From: JAWPMT01 sp965242775
GTDB lineage: Bacteria > Bacteroidota > Bacteroidia > Cytophagales > Cyclobacteriaceae
Reading direction: 5' to 3'
DNA length: 64,000 bases
NCBI GenBank assembly: GCA_965242775.1
Contig: CBDETI010000018.1
Location: 62,001 to 126,000 of the forward strand
The notes under the pieces are model-generated. The model was not told the DNA's origin and made no database searches. It was given only the letters and a program-made list of their open reading frames with translations. Made by a program: the position numbers and the translations under genes. Numbering within the stretch: the first letter of the stretch is position 1; each line of letters starts with the position of its first letter. Shown here in pieces: positions 36,042-45,152 of this stretch.

Positions 36042-36911
36042 ATGATACCTGCATCGTTTGATTATTCGGCGCCAGAGTCTCTCGAGGACGCGCTGAAGCT
36101 GCTACGTGACCTGGGTGATGAGGCAAAAGTGCTGGCCGGTGGTCATAGCTTAATACCCATGATGAAGTTGCGCTTCGCGGAACCCGAACATCTGGTGGAC
36201 CTCAACAATATTCCAGGGCTGTCTTATGTAAAAACAGATGGCGATACGCTTCGAATCGGGGCGATGACCCGTGAGGTGGAGCTGGAAGAGGCGGAAGTCG
36301 TTGGTCAGCGCTTTCCTATCTTTCAGGATGCTGCCAAACTTATTGCTGATCCCCAAGTGCGAAACTTCGGCACCATTGGTGGCAACATCGCACATGGAGA
36401 CGCTGCCAATGATCACCCGGCAGTGATGATCGCATTGGGAGCACAGGTGGAAATCACGAATTTGGAGGGCAAGCGGACCGTTCCCATTGATGAATTCTTC
36501 TATGGATTCTATGCCACTGCCATTCAGGATGGAGAGATTCTCACTGAAATCACAATCCCCATGCCCGCCGGGAAGTTCGGCAACGCTTATCACAAGACAG
36601 AGCGAAAAGTGGGAGATTATGCTACTGGTGGCGTTGCAGTACACCTGGAACTCGACGCTGGTGGTACTTGCACCAGAGCTGGTATAGGGCTCACTAATGT
36701 GAATCCAACGCCACTCCGTGCCGCCCGATCAGAGGAAGCATTGGTAGGATCAAAAGTGGATGACCAGGCTATTGCCTTGGCGGCGCAATATGCTTCCGAA
36801 GATTGTGAACCATCTGATGACCTTCGGGGCTCTGCAGAATATAAGCGAAGAGTCATCGGGGCACTCACCAAGCGCATGATCCGAAAGGCCCTAGATCGGG
36901 CCAATTCCTAA
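36042..36911 (+). CDS. coxM: Aerobic CO dehydrogenase FAD-binding medium subunit CoxM
   Basis: 289 residues. FAD contacts are the AGGHS motif at residues 32-36 (VLAGGHSLIPMMKLRFAEP) and the TIGGNIAHGDAANDHP motif near 113-128, as in CoxM and other XdhB-like subunits; the CO dehydrogenase flavoproteins share these motifs. The C-terminal CO-dehydrogenase flavoprotein domain has RAGIGLTNVNPTPLRA. The protein takes electrons from the 2Fe-2S subunit. It is the first gene of a seven-gene series, with 18 bases to the coxS ATG, and is preceded by the two palindromes at 35931 and 35996. Confidence 0.93.
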   Translation: MIPASFDYSAPESLEDALKLLRDLGDEAKVLAGGHSLIPMMKLRFAEPEHLVDLNNIPGLSYVKTDGDTLRIGAMTREVELEEAEVVGQRFPIFQDAAKLIADPQVRNFGTIGGNIAHGDAANDHPAVMIALGAQVEITNLEGKRTVPIDEFFYGFYATAIQDGEILTEITIPMPAGKFGNAYHKTERKVGDYATGGVAVHLELDAGGTCTRAGIGLTNVNPTPLRAARSEEALVGSKVDDQAIALAAQYASEDCEPSDDLRGSAEYKRRVIGALTKRMIRKALDRANS

Positions 36912-36929
36912 CTAAATGTGAAATTGACG

Positions 36930-37433
36930 ATGAAAGAAATCAAATTAAAAATAAACGGAGAGGAAGTATCGGGTCAGGTTGAACCGAGGACGCTTCTGGT
37001 TCATTTCATAAGAGAAAATCTAAGCATGACCGGTACTCACATTGGTTGTGATACCTCCAGTTGCGGCGCGTGCACCATTCTTATCAATGGCAAATCAGCC
37101 AAGTCATGTACCATTTTGGCAGTCCAGGCTAATGGCAAGGAAATTACCACTGTCGAAGGGTTAGCCACTGCAGATGGCCCCCATCCTTTGCAGGAGGGAT
37201 TTAAAGAAAATCACGGTTTGCACTGTGGGTTCTGCACACCGGGGATGATGCTCCGCGCGGTAGAACTTTTAGAGAAAAATCCGAACCCTTCGGAAGATGA
37301 GATCCGATGGGGTATTTCCGGTAACCTGTGCCGCTGCACCGGTTACAATAATATTGTGAAAGCTATTCAGTACGCGGGAGCGAAGATGAGAGGCGAGGAA
37401 TTGCCATCCACCGACCCTGTATTTGTAGAATAA
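36930..37433 (+). CDS. coxS: Aerobic CO dehydrogenase iron-sulfur small subunit CoxS
   Basis: 167 residues from the ATG at 36930; a GTG at 36918 is also in frame. The plant-ferredoxin-like cluster is bound by GCDTSSCGACTILINGKSAKSC split as C-x4-C-x2-C and a later Cys; the second cluster by CGFCTPGM and, 31 residues on, CRCTGY. Both sets match CoxS. It passes electrons from the Mo centre in CoxL to FAD in CoxM. The start at 36930 keeps 18 bases of gap from coxM; the next gene starts 18 bases downstream. Confidence 0.94.
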   Translation: MKEIKLKINGEEVSGQVEPRTLLVHFIRENLSMTGTHIGCDTSSCGACTILINGKSAKSCTILAVQANGKEITTVEGLATADGPHPLQEGFKENHGLHCGFCTPGMMLRAVELLEKNPNPSEDEIRWGISGNLCRCTGYNNIVKAIQYAGAKMRGEELPSTDPVFVE

Positions 37434-37451
37434 CCAACTAACCCAGAAAAA

Positions 37452-39833
37452 ATGATTCAGTGTAAAACGTCGAAAGAGATCAGTGGCATGGGCCACTCGA
37501 TGAAACGCAAAGAAGACGATCGGTTTGTACATGGCAAGGGTAACTATACCGATGATATCAAACTTCCGGGCATGTTGTACATGGACATAGTGCGTAGCCC
37601 GTATGCTTATGCAAAAATTAAGAATATCGATGCCTCTGAAGCCTTAAAAATTCCAGGAGTGTTGGCAGTAGTGACCGGTAAAGATCTGGAGCAGTATAAC
37701 CTGCATTGGATGCCAACATTGATGTCGGATACCCAAATGGTGCTGCCAACGGATACGGTGATGTATCAAGCTCAGGAGGTTGCAGCAATTATTGCTACGG
37801 AAAAATACATTGCCCGGGACGCAAGGGAGGCAGTAAGAGTTGATTACGAGGTGATGAAGCCCGTAATGGATCCTCACAAGGCACTAGATCCAGACGCACC
37901 GGTACTCAGGCCGGACAAAGAAGGTAAAACCGACAATCACATCTGGCATTGGGAAGTCGGGCAGAAAGAGGAGACTGAGAAGGTCTTTAATTCGGCAGAA
38001 GTGGTGGTGAAAGAGCAAATGCATATCCCGCGGATCCATGTAGCATCCATCGAAACCTGCGGTTGCGTAGCCAGTTATGACAAAATCAACAACCACTTGA
38101 CCATGTACATGACTACTCAGGCGCCACATGCCATTCGGACCGTAATTGCGCTTGTGGCAGGTCATGTTGGTATTACAGAGGAGAAAGTGCGGGTAGTTTC
38201 TCCTGATATCGGGGGAGGTTTTGGAGGTAAAGTTCCTGTTTACCCTGGGTACGTTATTGCCATTGCAGCGTCTTTCTTAATAGGAAAGCCGGTCAAGTGG
38301 ATTGAAGATCGTAGTGAAAACCTGCAAGCAGATTCCTTCGCTCGCGATTATCACATCACGGCAGAGATGGCTGGGACCAAGGATGGAAAGATCCTGGCTA
38401 CCCGGATGAAGGTACTGGCCGATCATGGTTATACCGATGCCGCGGCCAATCCGTCCAAATTCCCCACAGGCATGTTCTCTATAGGTACAGGGTCCTACGA
38501 TTACCCCAATGCCTTTATGGAAGCGGATGCGGTGTACACCAACAAGCCGCCAGGAGGCGTGGCCTACCGATGCTCTTTCAGAGTGACCGAAGCAGTTCAT
38601 GCTATTGAGCGCATCACGGACAGGTTCGCCTTGGAGATTGATAAGGATCCGGCAGATGTTAGGAAACAAAACTTTATCAAAAAAGATCAGTTTCCTTACC
38701 AATCACCAACCGGCTGGGAATACGACAGTGGCGACTATCACGCCGGTCTTGAGCTGGCTATGAAATCCATTGACTATGACGGCCTTAGGAAAGAGCAAGC
38801 TGAGAAAAGAAAAAAAGGCCAGTTGATGGGTATTGGCATTTCCACTTTTACGGAAATCGTGGGAGCGGGCCCATCAAAGGACTTTGATATTCTGGGCATA
38901 AAAATGTTCGATTCTGCTGAGATCAGGGTACATCCTACGGGAAAAGCCATCGCGAGATTCGGTACAAAATCGCAAGGACAGGGTCATGAAACGACCTATG
39001 CGCAGATTATTGCTGAGGAGCTGGGTATACCCGCAAAGGACATCCAGGTCGAGGAAGGCGATACCGATACGGCTCCCTATGGGCTAGGTACATATGCCAG
39101 CCGAAGTACTCCTACGGCTGGTGCCGCAGCGGCCATGGCCGCGCGAAAACTTCGGGACAAAGCCAAGAAGATTGCAGCTTATTTGTTGGAAGTAAGTGAA
39201 GATGATTTGGAGTGGGAGCCAGGTAAATTCTTCGTGAAAGGCGCTCCAGACAAATCCAAGACCATCCAGGAACTTGTTTTTGCGTCATACACTAATCACC
39301 CGCAAGGAATGGAGGCAGGCTTTGAAGCAACTCACTACTACGATCCTCCTAACCTGACCTTTCCCTCCGGAGCGTATATCTGTGTGGTTGATATAGATTC
39401 GGAAACCTTTGAGATCAAAGTGCGCCGATTCGTGGCCATAGATGATGCCGGGCATATTATCAACCCGATGGTAGCTCAAGGACAAGTTCATGGTGGTTTG
39501 ACGCAGGGCTTGGCTCCGGCCATGTATGAGGAGTTGATTTACGATGACGATGGCAACATCCTCAATGGAACATTGATGGACTATTTGGTGCCAACAGCGG
39601 TAGAGTCACCAAGCTGGGAGACAGGACATACGGTCACCCCTTCGCCCCATCACCCGATTGGCGCGAAAGGCATCGGAGAATCGCCAACGGTTGGTGCTCC
39701 ACCCGCCATTGCCAATGCCATTGTGGATGCGTTAAAACCCTATGGTATCACACACATGGACATTCCAATCACTCCTAACAAGATATTCCAAACGTTGAAA
39801 GACCGGGGAGTACTTGATAAGGAAATATCGTAA
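37452..39833 (+). CDS. coxL: Aerobic CO dehydrogenase molybdenum large subunit CoxL, form I
   Basis: 793 residues, the usual CoxL length. The active-site loop reads AYRCSFR with Cys374; this AYxCSFR loop is the hallmark of form I CoxL, in which the Cys sulfur bridges Mo and Cu, and separates it from form II (AYRGAGR) and xanthine dehydrogenases. Other family blocks are PDIGGGFGGKVPVYPGYV, IGKPVKWIEDRSE, TKSQGQGHETTYAQIIAEEL, GTYASRSTPTAGAA and the catalytic-Glu motif GAKGIGESPT with Glu743. The enzyme oxidises CO with water to CO2, two electrons and two protons. It is cytoplasmic, as there is no Tat signal, and is expected to meet the quinone pool via CoxG. Confidence 0.95.
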   Translation: MIQCKTSKEISGMGHSMKRKEDDRFVHGKGNYTDDIKLPGMLYMDIVRSPYAYAKIKNIDASEALKIPGVLAVVTGKDLEQYNLHWMPTLMSDTQMVLPTDTVMYQAQEVAAIIATEKYIARDAREAVRVDYEVMKPVMDPHKALDPDAPVLRPDKEGKTDNHIWHWEVGQKEETEKVFNSAEVVVKEQMHIPRIHVASIETCGCVASYDKINNHLTMYMTTQAPHAIRTVIALVAGHVGITEEKVRVVSPDIGGGFGGKVPVYPGYVIAIAASFLIGKPVKWIEDRSENLQADSFARDYHITAEMAGTKDGKILATRMKVLADHGYTDAAANPSKFPTGMFSIGTGSYDYPNAFMEADAVYTNKPPGGVAYRCSFRVTEAVHAIERITDRFALEIDKDPADVRKQNFIKKDQFPYQSPTGWEYDSGDYHAGLELAMKSIDYDGLRKEQAEKRKKGQLMGIGISTFTEIVGAGPSKDFDILGIKMFDSAEIRVHPTGKAIARFGTKSQGQGHETTYAQIIAEELGIPAKDIQVEEGDTDTAPYGLGTYASRSTPTAGAAAAMAARKLRDKAKKIAAYLLEVSEDDLEWEPGKFFVKGAPDKSKTIQELVFASYTNHPQGMEAGFEATHYYDPPNLTFPSGAYICVVDIDSETFEIKVRRFVAIDDAGHIINPMVAQGQVHGGLTQGLAPAMYEELIYDDDGNILNGTLMDYLVPTAVESPSWETGHTVTPSPHHPIGAKGIGESPTVGAPPAIANAIVDALKPYGITHMDIPITPNKIFQTLKDRGVLDKEIS

Positions 39834-39914
39834 TTGACTTTAAACCAGATAACATAGATGCCGGAGCAGGAATTTATTCCTGAGTCCGGCATTTATCTTT
39901 CAAATCGAAACATT

Positions 39915-40466
39915 ATGGAAGCAACTATAGATAAAGAGTTTACAATCGAAGAACCTATTGAGAAGGTCTGGGCCGGTCTCAGCGATCCCATGAGAATCTC
40001 GGGATGCGTACCTGGGGCCTCCATCACCGAACAAATCGATGACAACAACTATAAAGGTGAGGTAAGTCTGAAATTTGGTCCTGTAAAATCAAAATATGAT
40101 GGCCAGATCACCATCGAAGAGATGGACAATGCCAACTACAAAATGGTATTGAAAGGTAAGGGACTGGACTCGAAGGGAAAAGGGAGTGCCGAGATGACCA
40201 TGAACGGTGTTGCGACGCGGCAGGCGGATCATACGAGTGTGGCCTTTAAAATGGTGGTAAACATTCAAGGAACACTGGCACAATTTGGATCGCGATTGAT
40301 CAACGACGTGTCAGCCCAATTGATGAATCAGTTTGTCGATAATTTCAAGGCATTGCTGGCTGGCGACGAATTTGATAACACGCTGAAAGCGGGATCTATG
40401 ATGGGCTCTGTTCTAAAAGACAAGGTTTCGGGTATTTTCAAAAAGAAAGAGGAAGGAAATTCATGA
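39915..40466 (+). CDS. coxG: CoxG, SRPBCC-fold membrane-link protein of CO dehydrogenase
   Basis: 183 residues from the ATG at 39915 (MEATIDKEFTIEEPIEKVWA); an ATG at 39858 is in frame but adds an unconserved tail. The domain has GCVPGASITEQIDDNNYKGE, VSLKFGPVKSKYDGQITIEE, the glycine-rich FGSRLINDVSAQLMNQFVDN and a basic C-terminal tail (KDKVSGIFKKKEEGNS) suited to membrane contact. CoxG anchors CO dehydrogenase to the membrane and is described as handing it quinone. It follows coxL after about 80 bases and its stop overlaps the coxD ATG by 4 bases. Confidence 0.9.
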   Translation: MEATIDKEFTIEEPIEKVWAGLSDPMRISGCVPGASITEQIDDNNYKGEVSLKFGPVKSKYDGQITIEEMDNANYKMVLKGKGLDSKGKGSAEMTMNGVATRQADHTSVAFKMVVNIQGTLAQFGSRLINDVSAQLMNQFVDNFKALLAGDEFDNTLKAGSMMGSVLKDKVSGIFKKKEEGNS

Positions 40467-41347
40467 TTCCGGACGTTCAGGAACTTGTTGGCAAGCTGGA
40501 TGACCTGGGATACATTGTCGAAGAAGAGCTCGCCACGGTTCTTCTCCTGATGATGAGATTGGAAAAGCCCCTGTTGTTGGAGGGTCCGCCTGGTGTCGGA
40601 AAAACTGAAGCCGCGAACATCCTGGCAAGTTACTTGCAGACTGATCTCATTCGCCTGCAGTGCTACGAGGGCTTGGACGTCAATACTTCCATTTACGAAT
40701 GGAACTATCAGAAACAATTGCTTTCTATTAAGATCAATGAGGATGGAGGACTGACAGCCCACGAGAAGGAAGCACATATTTTCGGAGAAGAATACTTGCT
40801 GAAACGTCCGCTGTTGCAGGCAATTAGCTATGAAGACCGGCCTCCGGTGTTGCTGATTGACGAAGTAGACCGTGCAGACGAAGAATTTGAGGCTTTCTTG
40901 CTCGAGCTTCTCTCGGACTTTCAGATTTCCATTCCCGAAATGGGCACGATCAAAGCCCGACATAAACCAATTGTGCTGTTGACATCCAATCGAACCCGAG
41001 ATCTCAGCGAAGCCTTGCGGCGGCGGTGCCTCTACCACTGGGTAGACTTTCCGGATTTTGCCAAGGAGTCACGGATTGTGAAAAAGCACATCCCGGACAT
41101 TGAGGAAAAAATGCTGGAGCAATTGGTGAAATTTGTAGCGCATTTGCGCTCCCGGAAATTGCAAAAATTTCCAGGGATAGCCGAAACCATCGACTGGGCT
41201 AATGCGCTCATTACCGTAAACACCAAAGCTCTCTCCGCGGAGGTGATTGCGCAGACGCTGGGATGTGTTCTGAAGTCAAATGGTGATATCCAGTCAGTTA
41301 GAGATGACCTTTCGCAGATTCTCGAGGAGGTGGAGCAGTTGAGATGA
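40463..41347 (+). CDS. coxD: CoxD-like MoxR-type AAA+ ATPase
   Basis: 294 residues. P-loop GPPGVGKT at 41-48, Walker B LLIDEVDRADEE with Asp133-Glu134, sensor 1 LLTSNRTRDLSEALRRRC, and the arginine-finger region. The MoxR family acts with a VWA protein to remodel and mature metalloenzymes; CoxD is needed to insert S and Cu at the CO dehydrogenase active site. It overlaps coxG (4 bases) and coxE (4 bases), forming a strict MoxR-VWA pair. Confidence 0.92.
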   Translation: MIPDVQELVGKLDDLGYIVEEELATVLLLMMRLEKPLLLEGPPGVGKTEAANILASYLQTDLIRLQCYEGLDVNTSIYEWNYQKQLLSIKINEDGGLTAHEKEAHIFGEEYLLKRPLLQAISYEDRPPVLLIDEVDRADEEFEAFLLELLSDFQISIPEMGTIKARHKPIVLLTSNRTRDLSEALRRRCLYHWVDFPDFAKESRIVKKHIPDIEEKMLEQLVKFVAHLRSRKLQKFPGIAETIDWANALITVNTKALSAEVIAQTLGCVLKSNGDIQSVRDDLSQILEEVEQLR

Positions 41348-42489
41348 GTGTTGATCATTTTACGAATTACCACTCTACCCGGGAAGCCATTGTAGGCTTT
41401 AGTAAAGTTTGCCGTGAAAACGGGCTCAACATAGGATTGGGTCAAACCAAAGAAGCAGTGCGCGCCGGAGCACTCGGTTTTGTGGTGGATGAAAATAGCT
41501 TGCGTTATTCTTTGAAATCGCTCTTCTGCACAAAGACTGAAGAATTTGAGACCTTCAACAAATGCTTTGATGTGTATTGGCTCACACGTAGACATGAATA
41601 TTCGCATACATTTAAGAAGGGATCATCGAACATCGCGAAGAAGAATAAAGCTTCGCTGGCGCTCATGGGTTTCAATCCCAATAAGTCTGAAAAAGAAGAG
41701 GAGAAGGAAGAAGCAAAAAATGTAACAGGAGCTAGCCGCGTCGAAATACTCAAGGCAACAGATTTCTCCAAACTCTCTGAGATAGACAGTGAATTTCTTG
41801 ATCGCATCGCCAGCCAATTGCTTCGGCAACTAAATCACAGACTGAGACGTCAACTTCGAGTTTCCAAAAAAGGTAAACTGGATATCAGAAAAACCATCAG
41901 ACGAAACTCTGGAAGTGGAGATATACTTCTTCGGCTCGTGCGACAAAACAAAAAGCTTGAAAAATATCGTTTAGTTCTGTTGCTCGATGTGAGCGGTTCT
42001 ATGGACAAGTACTCTTTTTACCTGCTTAAATTCTTATGGTCGCTCAAATCCAATTTGAAGCAAATAGAGACCTTCATTTTTAGTACTCGACTGTTAAGAA
42101 TCACTGAAATGCTGGAATATGAACAACTCGAGCAATCGATGTTCGAGTTAGGGTATCATGCCAATAACTGGTCAGGAGGCACCCAAATCGGGGAATGCTT
42201 GCGAGACTTCAATGAGGAACACTCGCGTCGGGTTTTGAATGGAAGAAGTGTCACTATTATCTTGAGCGACGGGCTGGATACCGGGAGTTCTGAGCTGTTG
42301 AATAGCGAATTAGAAAAGATTAAATTACGTACAAGCAAGTTGGTTTGGCTGAATCCATTGAAAGGGGCATCAGGTTATGAGCCGCTCGCGAAAGGCATGA
42401 GCACGGCACTACCATGGCTAGACGAATTTCGAACGGCCCACAACTTGAATAGTCTAGTAGCTTTAGAAAACGTGTTAGCAGATGTTTAA
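41344..42489 (+). CDS. coxE: CoxE-like von Willebrand factor A protein
   Basis: 381 residues. The N-terminal helical part (REAIVGFSKVCRENGLNIGL, then a Glu/Lys-rich stretch EKEEEKEEAKN near 120) leads to a VWA domain with the MIDAS motif DVSGSMD at Asp215-Ser219, GGTQIGECLRDFN and ILSDGLDTG. The MIDAS DxSxS...T...D set binds Mg2+ and is used in the AAA+/VWA maturation complex. It overlaps coxF by 8 bases. As in other CoxE, no signal peptide is present. Confidence 0.92.
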   Translation: MSVDHFTNYHSTREAIVGFSKVCRENGLNIGLGQTKEAVRAGALGFVVDENSLRYSLKSLFCTKTEEFETFNKCFDVYWLTRRHEYSHTFKKGSSNIAKKNKASLALMGFNPNKSEKEEEKEEAKNVTGASRVEILKATDFSKLSEIDSEFLDRIASQLLRQLNHRLRRQLRVSKKGKLDIRKTIRRNSGSGDILLRLVRQNKKLEKYRLVLLLDVSGSMDKYSFYLLKFLWSLKSNLKQIETFIFSTRLLRITEMLEYEQLEQSMFELGYHANNWSGGTQIGECLRDFNEEHSRRVLNGRSVTIILSDGLDTGSSELLNSELEKIKLRTSKLVWLNPLKGASGYEPLAKGMSTALPWLDEFRTAHNLNSLVALENVLADV

Positions 42490-43453
42490 AGAGGAGATAC
42501 TTGATGAAATAAAATATCAGCAGTCGCTGCAGCAGTCCGGTGCGTTGGCCATGGTGGTACAACGTGAAGCTCCCACCTCTGGCAAGCCAGGAGATGCAGC
42601 GGTTATCACTTCGAAAGGGGAGGTGAAAGGATGGATAGGTGGCGGCTGTACCCGTGGAATTGTGATTAAAGAAGCCTTGGAGGCTATGGCCCAACAGACG
42701 CCCAGGCTCGTTCGGATCCAAACTGATGATGATGCTACGGATAAATCCGGAGTAAAAAACTATAAAATGACCTGTATGAGTGGTGGTAGCCTGGAAGTAT
42801 ACATTGAGCCGATCGCATCGGTGAGTAATATTTTCATTTTTGGCAGATCCCACATTGCCAAGGCGCTATGCGAAATTGGTAGTGTTTCAGGTTTTCGAAT
42901 GCATGTGATCTCCGATTTTGCTGATGAAAGCATGTTCCCCGCTGCCAGGACCATTACCCGCTTATCGGATTTTAATTGGGAAAAATCATCGAACCAAGGA
43001 TTTGTTGTCGTTTGCACACAGGGCGAGGATGATGAATTGAGTTTGAAAAAGGCCCTCGGGGCCAATGCTGGTTATACCTCATTTGTTGCTAGCAGGAAGA
43101 AAGCCAACAGCGTGCTGATGGCGCTAAAGCGGGAGGGGTTACCTCACAAAGCGCTGGCTCAGGTCAAGACACCCGCCGGGTTGAATATCAATGCGAAGAC
43201 CCCCGAAGAGGTGGCCATTTCTATCCTTGCTCAGATTGTTGAAGAAAAACGTACGCCTACAAAGAATTCCGAGAAGGATTTGTCGCCGAAATTGGATGCA
43301 GAAGATCTCTACATAAACCCTGTTTGCCAAATCCCTGTTAAGAAAAGCACAGCATTGCATGTCCTCGAGCATTTAGGCCAGAAAATATACTTCTGCTGCG
43401 ATGGATGTAAAGATTCCTTCGAGAAAGAGCCTGAAAGATACCTACCCGCTTAG
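42482..43453 (+). CDS. coxF: CoxF/XdhC-family maturation protein with C-terminal YHS domain
   Basis: 323 residues. An XdhC/CoxI-type N-terminal domain (ALAMVVQREAPTSGKPGDAA, GEVKGWIGGGCTRGIVIKEA, MTCMSGGSLEVYIEP) is followed by an XdhC Rossmann-like domain (IFIFGRSHIAKALCEIGSVS, YTSFVASRKKANSVLMAL, VKTPAGLNINAKTPEEVAIS). After residue about 275 a YHS domain is added: NPVCQIPVKK, then YFCCDGCKDSFEKEPERYL. YHS domains bind metals such as Cu, Zn or Ag, so this fusion couples cofactor handling with a metal site. It is the last gene of the series; 88 bases separate it from the next gene. Confidence 0.9.
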   Translation: MFKEEILDEIKYQQSLQQSGALAMVVQREAPTSGKPGDAAVITSKGEVKGWIGGGCTRGIVIKEALEAMAQQTPRLVRIQTDDDATDKSGVKNYKMTCMSGGSLEVYIEPIASVSNIFIFGRSHIAKALCEIGSVSGFRMHVISDFADESMFPAARTITRLSDFNWEKSSNQGFVVVCTQGEDDELSLKKALGANAGYTSFVASRKKANSVLMALKREGLPHKALAQVKTPAGLNINAKTPEEVAISILAQIVEEKRTPTKNSEKDLSPKLDAEDLYINPVCQIPVKKSTALHVLEHLGQKIYFCCDGCKDSFEKEPERYLPA

Positions 43454-43541
43454 CGGTTAATTTGAGCAAATAATAATTATTATTAACGACCAGGTCTTTT
43501 CACGACCGATAGAGGCTCCTCACTGATCGTAATATTGGGTC

Positions 43542-45152
43542 ATGTCGAAGAGAATTCTTGTTTCAGCAAGCCTGTTAGTGGCTATATTTTTTGTCTCTGC
43601 TCAGCAAATCCAATCCGTTCTGGAGGAAGATAATTTAGCGCAGATCAAGGAGATGGAAGTGCTTCCGTCAGACGTACTTCATCAAGCTATTGAGCAGGGC
43701 TCCACCTCAATTGTGGATTATTTGCTCGACCTCCGAACGTATAATAACAGTTATGATTCAGCCGGTCAGACTCCTCTGTTTGTTGCTGTCAACAAACGTG
43801 ACAAATCACTGGTATCAAAGCTGTTGAAACGTGGGGCCGACCCCAACTTAAAGTCTACTTCGGGACTAGAGGCTACACCGCTTATGTGGGCGAGTGGTTC
43901 CAATTCCACAGAAATTGTGGGCTTACTCATTAAAAGTGGCGCCGACGTGAATGTTGGTGATAAAAACGGTGATCCGGCACTCAATTGGGCAACTTATTAT
44001 GGCTATGTGGAAACGATGAAATTGTTGATAGACAAAGGCGCGGATCTCTCAATTAAAAGCAAACATGGAACCCCGGCGGATGTTGGCTTGCGACTCTGGC
44101 ATGCGGATTCCGTTATGGAAGTTTTCAGAGCCACAGGTTATTATGGAAAAAATAAGAAGGCAGAAAACTATTGGGTAGCAATGAAAAACGGGGACAAAAT
44201 CCTCGACTACCCAGCAGACATGACAGATGTCCTCGAGACCCCTCTACTACACCTTGCGGCGGAGACAGGCAACCTCGAAGCAACAAAAAAACTAATTGCC
44301 AATGGTGCCGACCCTAATCAAATGAATAGGGTTGGGCAAACGGCGCTGACAATAGCTGCGAGATTCGGCAGATTTGAAATAGCGAAATTCTTGCTGGAAA
44401 AAGGCGCGGATCCCGGATTAAGCGGCGACGATTATAAACTCTCTCCACTCATAGGAGCCGCTGTTGGCGGTAACTTGGATATAGGTAAGCTGCTCCTTGA
44501 GGAGGGAGCTCCAATTGATCATACGGATGTCGTAAACGAATGCGCGGCATTGCATTGGAGCTTATTGTACGGCAAGCAGGACTTTGCCAATATGCTACTG
44601 AATAGTGGCGCTGCATATAAGATGGAGGTAATGGATGGTGCCTACACCGCGGAAAACCTGGCGACGCTGATTCAATTAAAGGAAGTTCAACAAACCATCG
44701 CCGGGTTGGAGGCCCGCGATATCACATTAGGTGGTTCCTGGTCCTTAAAAAGTATAGATTACATTGTCAGAGATACAACTTATCATGTGGAAACGACCTA
44801 TCCAGGTGCCCTCGTTGTAGCGCCCAAACGATACAGTATCATGTATAGTATGAGTGATAAAGGCAGAGAGCCCTTTGGCAATTTATCCAAACCTACCGAT
44901 GAAGAGGTACTTGCGGGTTTTAGGTCGATCGTATTCAATAGTGGAAATTACCAGATCGATGAAGACAACAACTTTGTCACTACCGCGGACATGGCAAAAG
45001 TTCCAGGATTTGAGGGTGGGATTCAGTATTATGCCATTGATTTGCAAGGGGATCAGCTAGCGCTGACGCTTCATGATGAAACTTATCCGAATGGAAAAAA
45101 ACCCGAGTGGTTTGGTAAATTGAAGGTTAAACTATCATTCTATAGAGAATAA
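43542..45152 (+). CDS. Exported ankyrin-repeat protein with C-terminal lipocalin-like domain
   Basis: 536 residues. A signal peptide (MSKRILVSASLLVAIFFVSA) leads to about nine ankyrin repeats (for example TPLFVAVNKRDKSLVSKLLK, TPLLHLAAETGNLEATKKLI, ALTIAARFGRFEIAKFLLEK) spanning residues 40-400. The C-terminal 130 residues (GGSWSLKSIDYIVRDTTYHV, SIMYSMSDKG, WFGKLKVKLSFYRE) form a lipocalin-like beta barrel. Ankyrin repeats bind partners; lipocalins hold small hydrophobic ligands. The next gene, an AraC regulator, overlaps by one base (TAATGG). The 16-base AT palindrome before the start is not taken as a terminator. Confidence 0.85.
   Translation: MSKRILVSASLLVAIFFVSAQQIQSVLEEDNLAQIKEMEVLPSDVLHQAIEQGSTSIVDYLLDLRTYNNSYDSAGQTPLFVAVNKRDKSLVSKLLKRGADPNLKSTSGLEATPLMWASGSNSTEIVGLLIKSGADVNVGDKNGDPALNWATYYGYVETMKLLIDKGADLSIKSKHGTPADVGLRLWHADSVMEVFRATGYYGKNKKAENYWVAMKNGDKILDYPADMTDVLETPLLHLAAETGNLEATKKLIANGADPNQMNRVGQTALTIAARFGRFEIAKFLLEKGADPGLSGDDYKLSPLIGAAVGGNLDIGKLLLEEGAPIDHTDVVNECAALHWSLLYGKQDFANMLLNSGAAYKMEVMDGAYTAENLATLIQLKEVQQTIAGLEARDITLGGSWSLKSIDYIVRDTTYHVETTYPGALVVAPKRYSIMYSMSDKGREPFGNLSKPTDEEVLAGFRSIVFNSGNYQIDEDNNFVTTADMAKVPGFEGGIQYYAIDLQGDQLALTLHDETYPNGKKPEWFGKLKVKLSFYRE

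Noticed and set aside
37452..39833. CoxL read as form II or xanthine dehydrogenase
   Set aside because: The loop is AYRCSFR with Cys, not AYRGAGR, and coxG/D/E/F follow; this is form I.
43469..43484. 16-base AT-only palindrome after coxF as a terminator
   Set aside because: The stem would be A-T only, with no T-run; AT-rich dyads of this kind arise often by chance.
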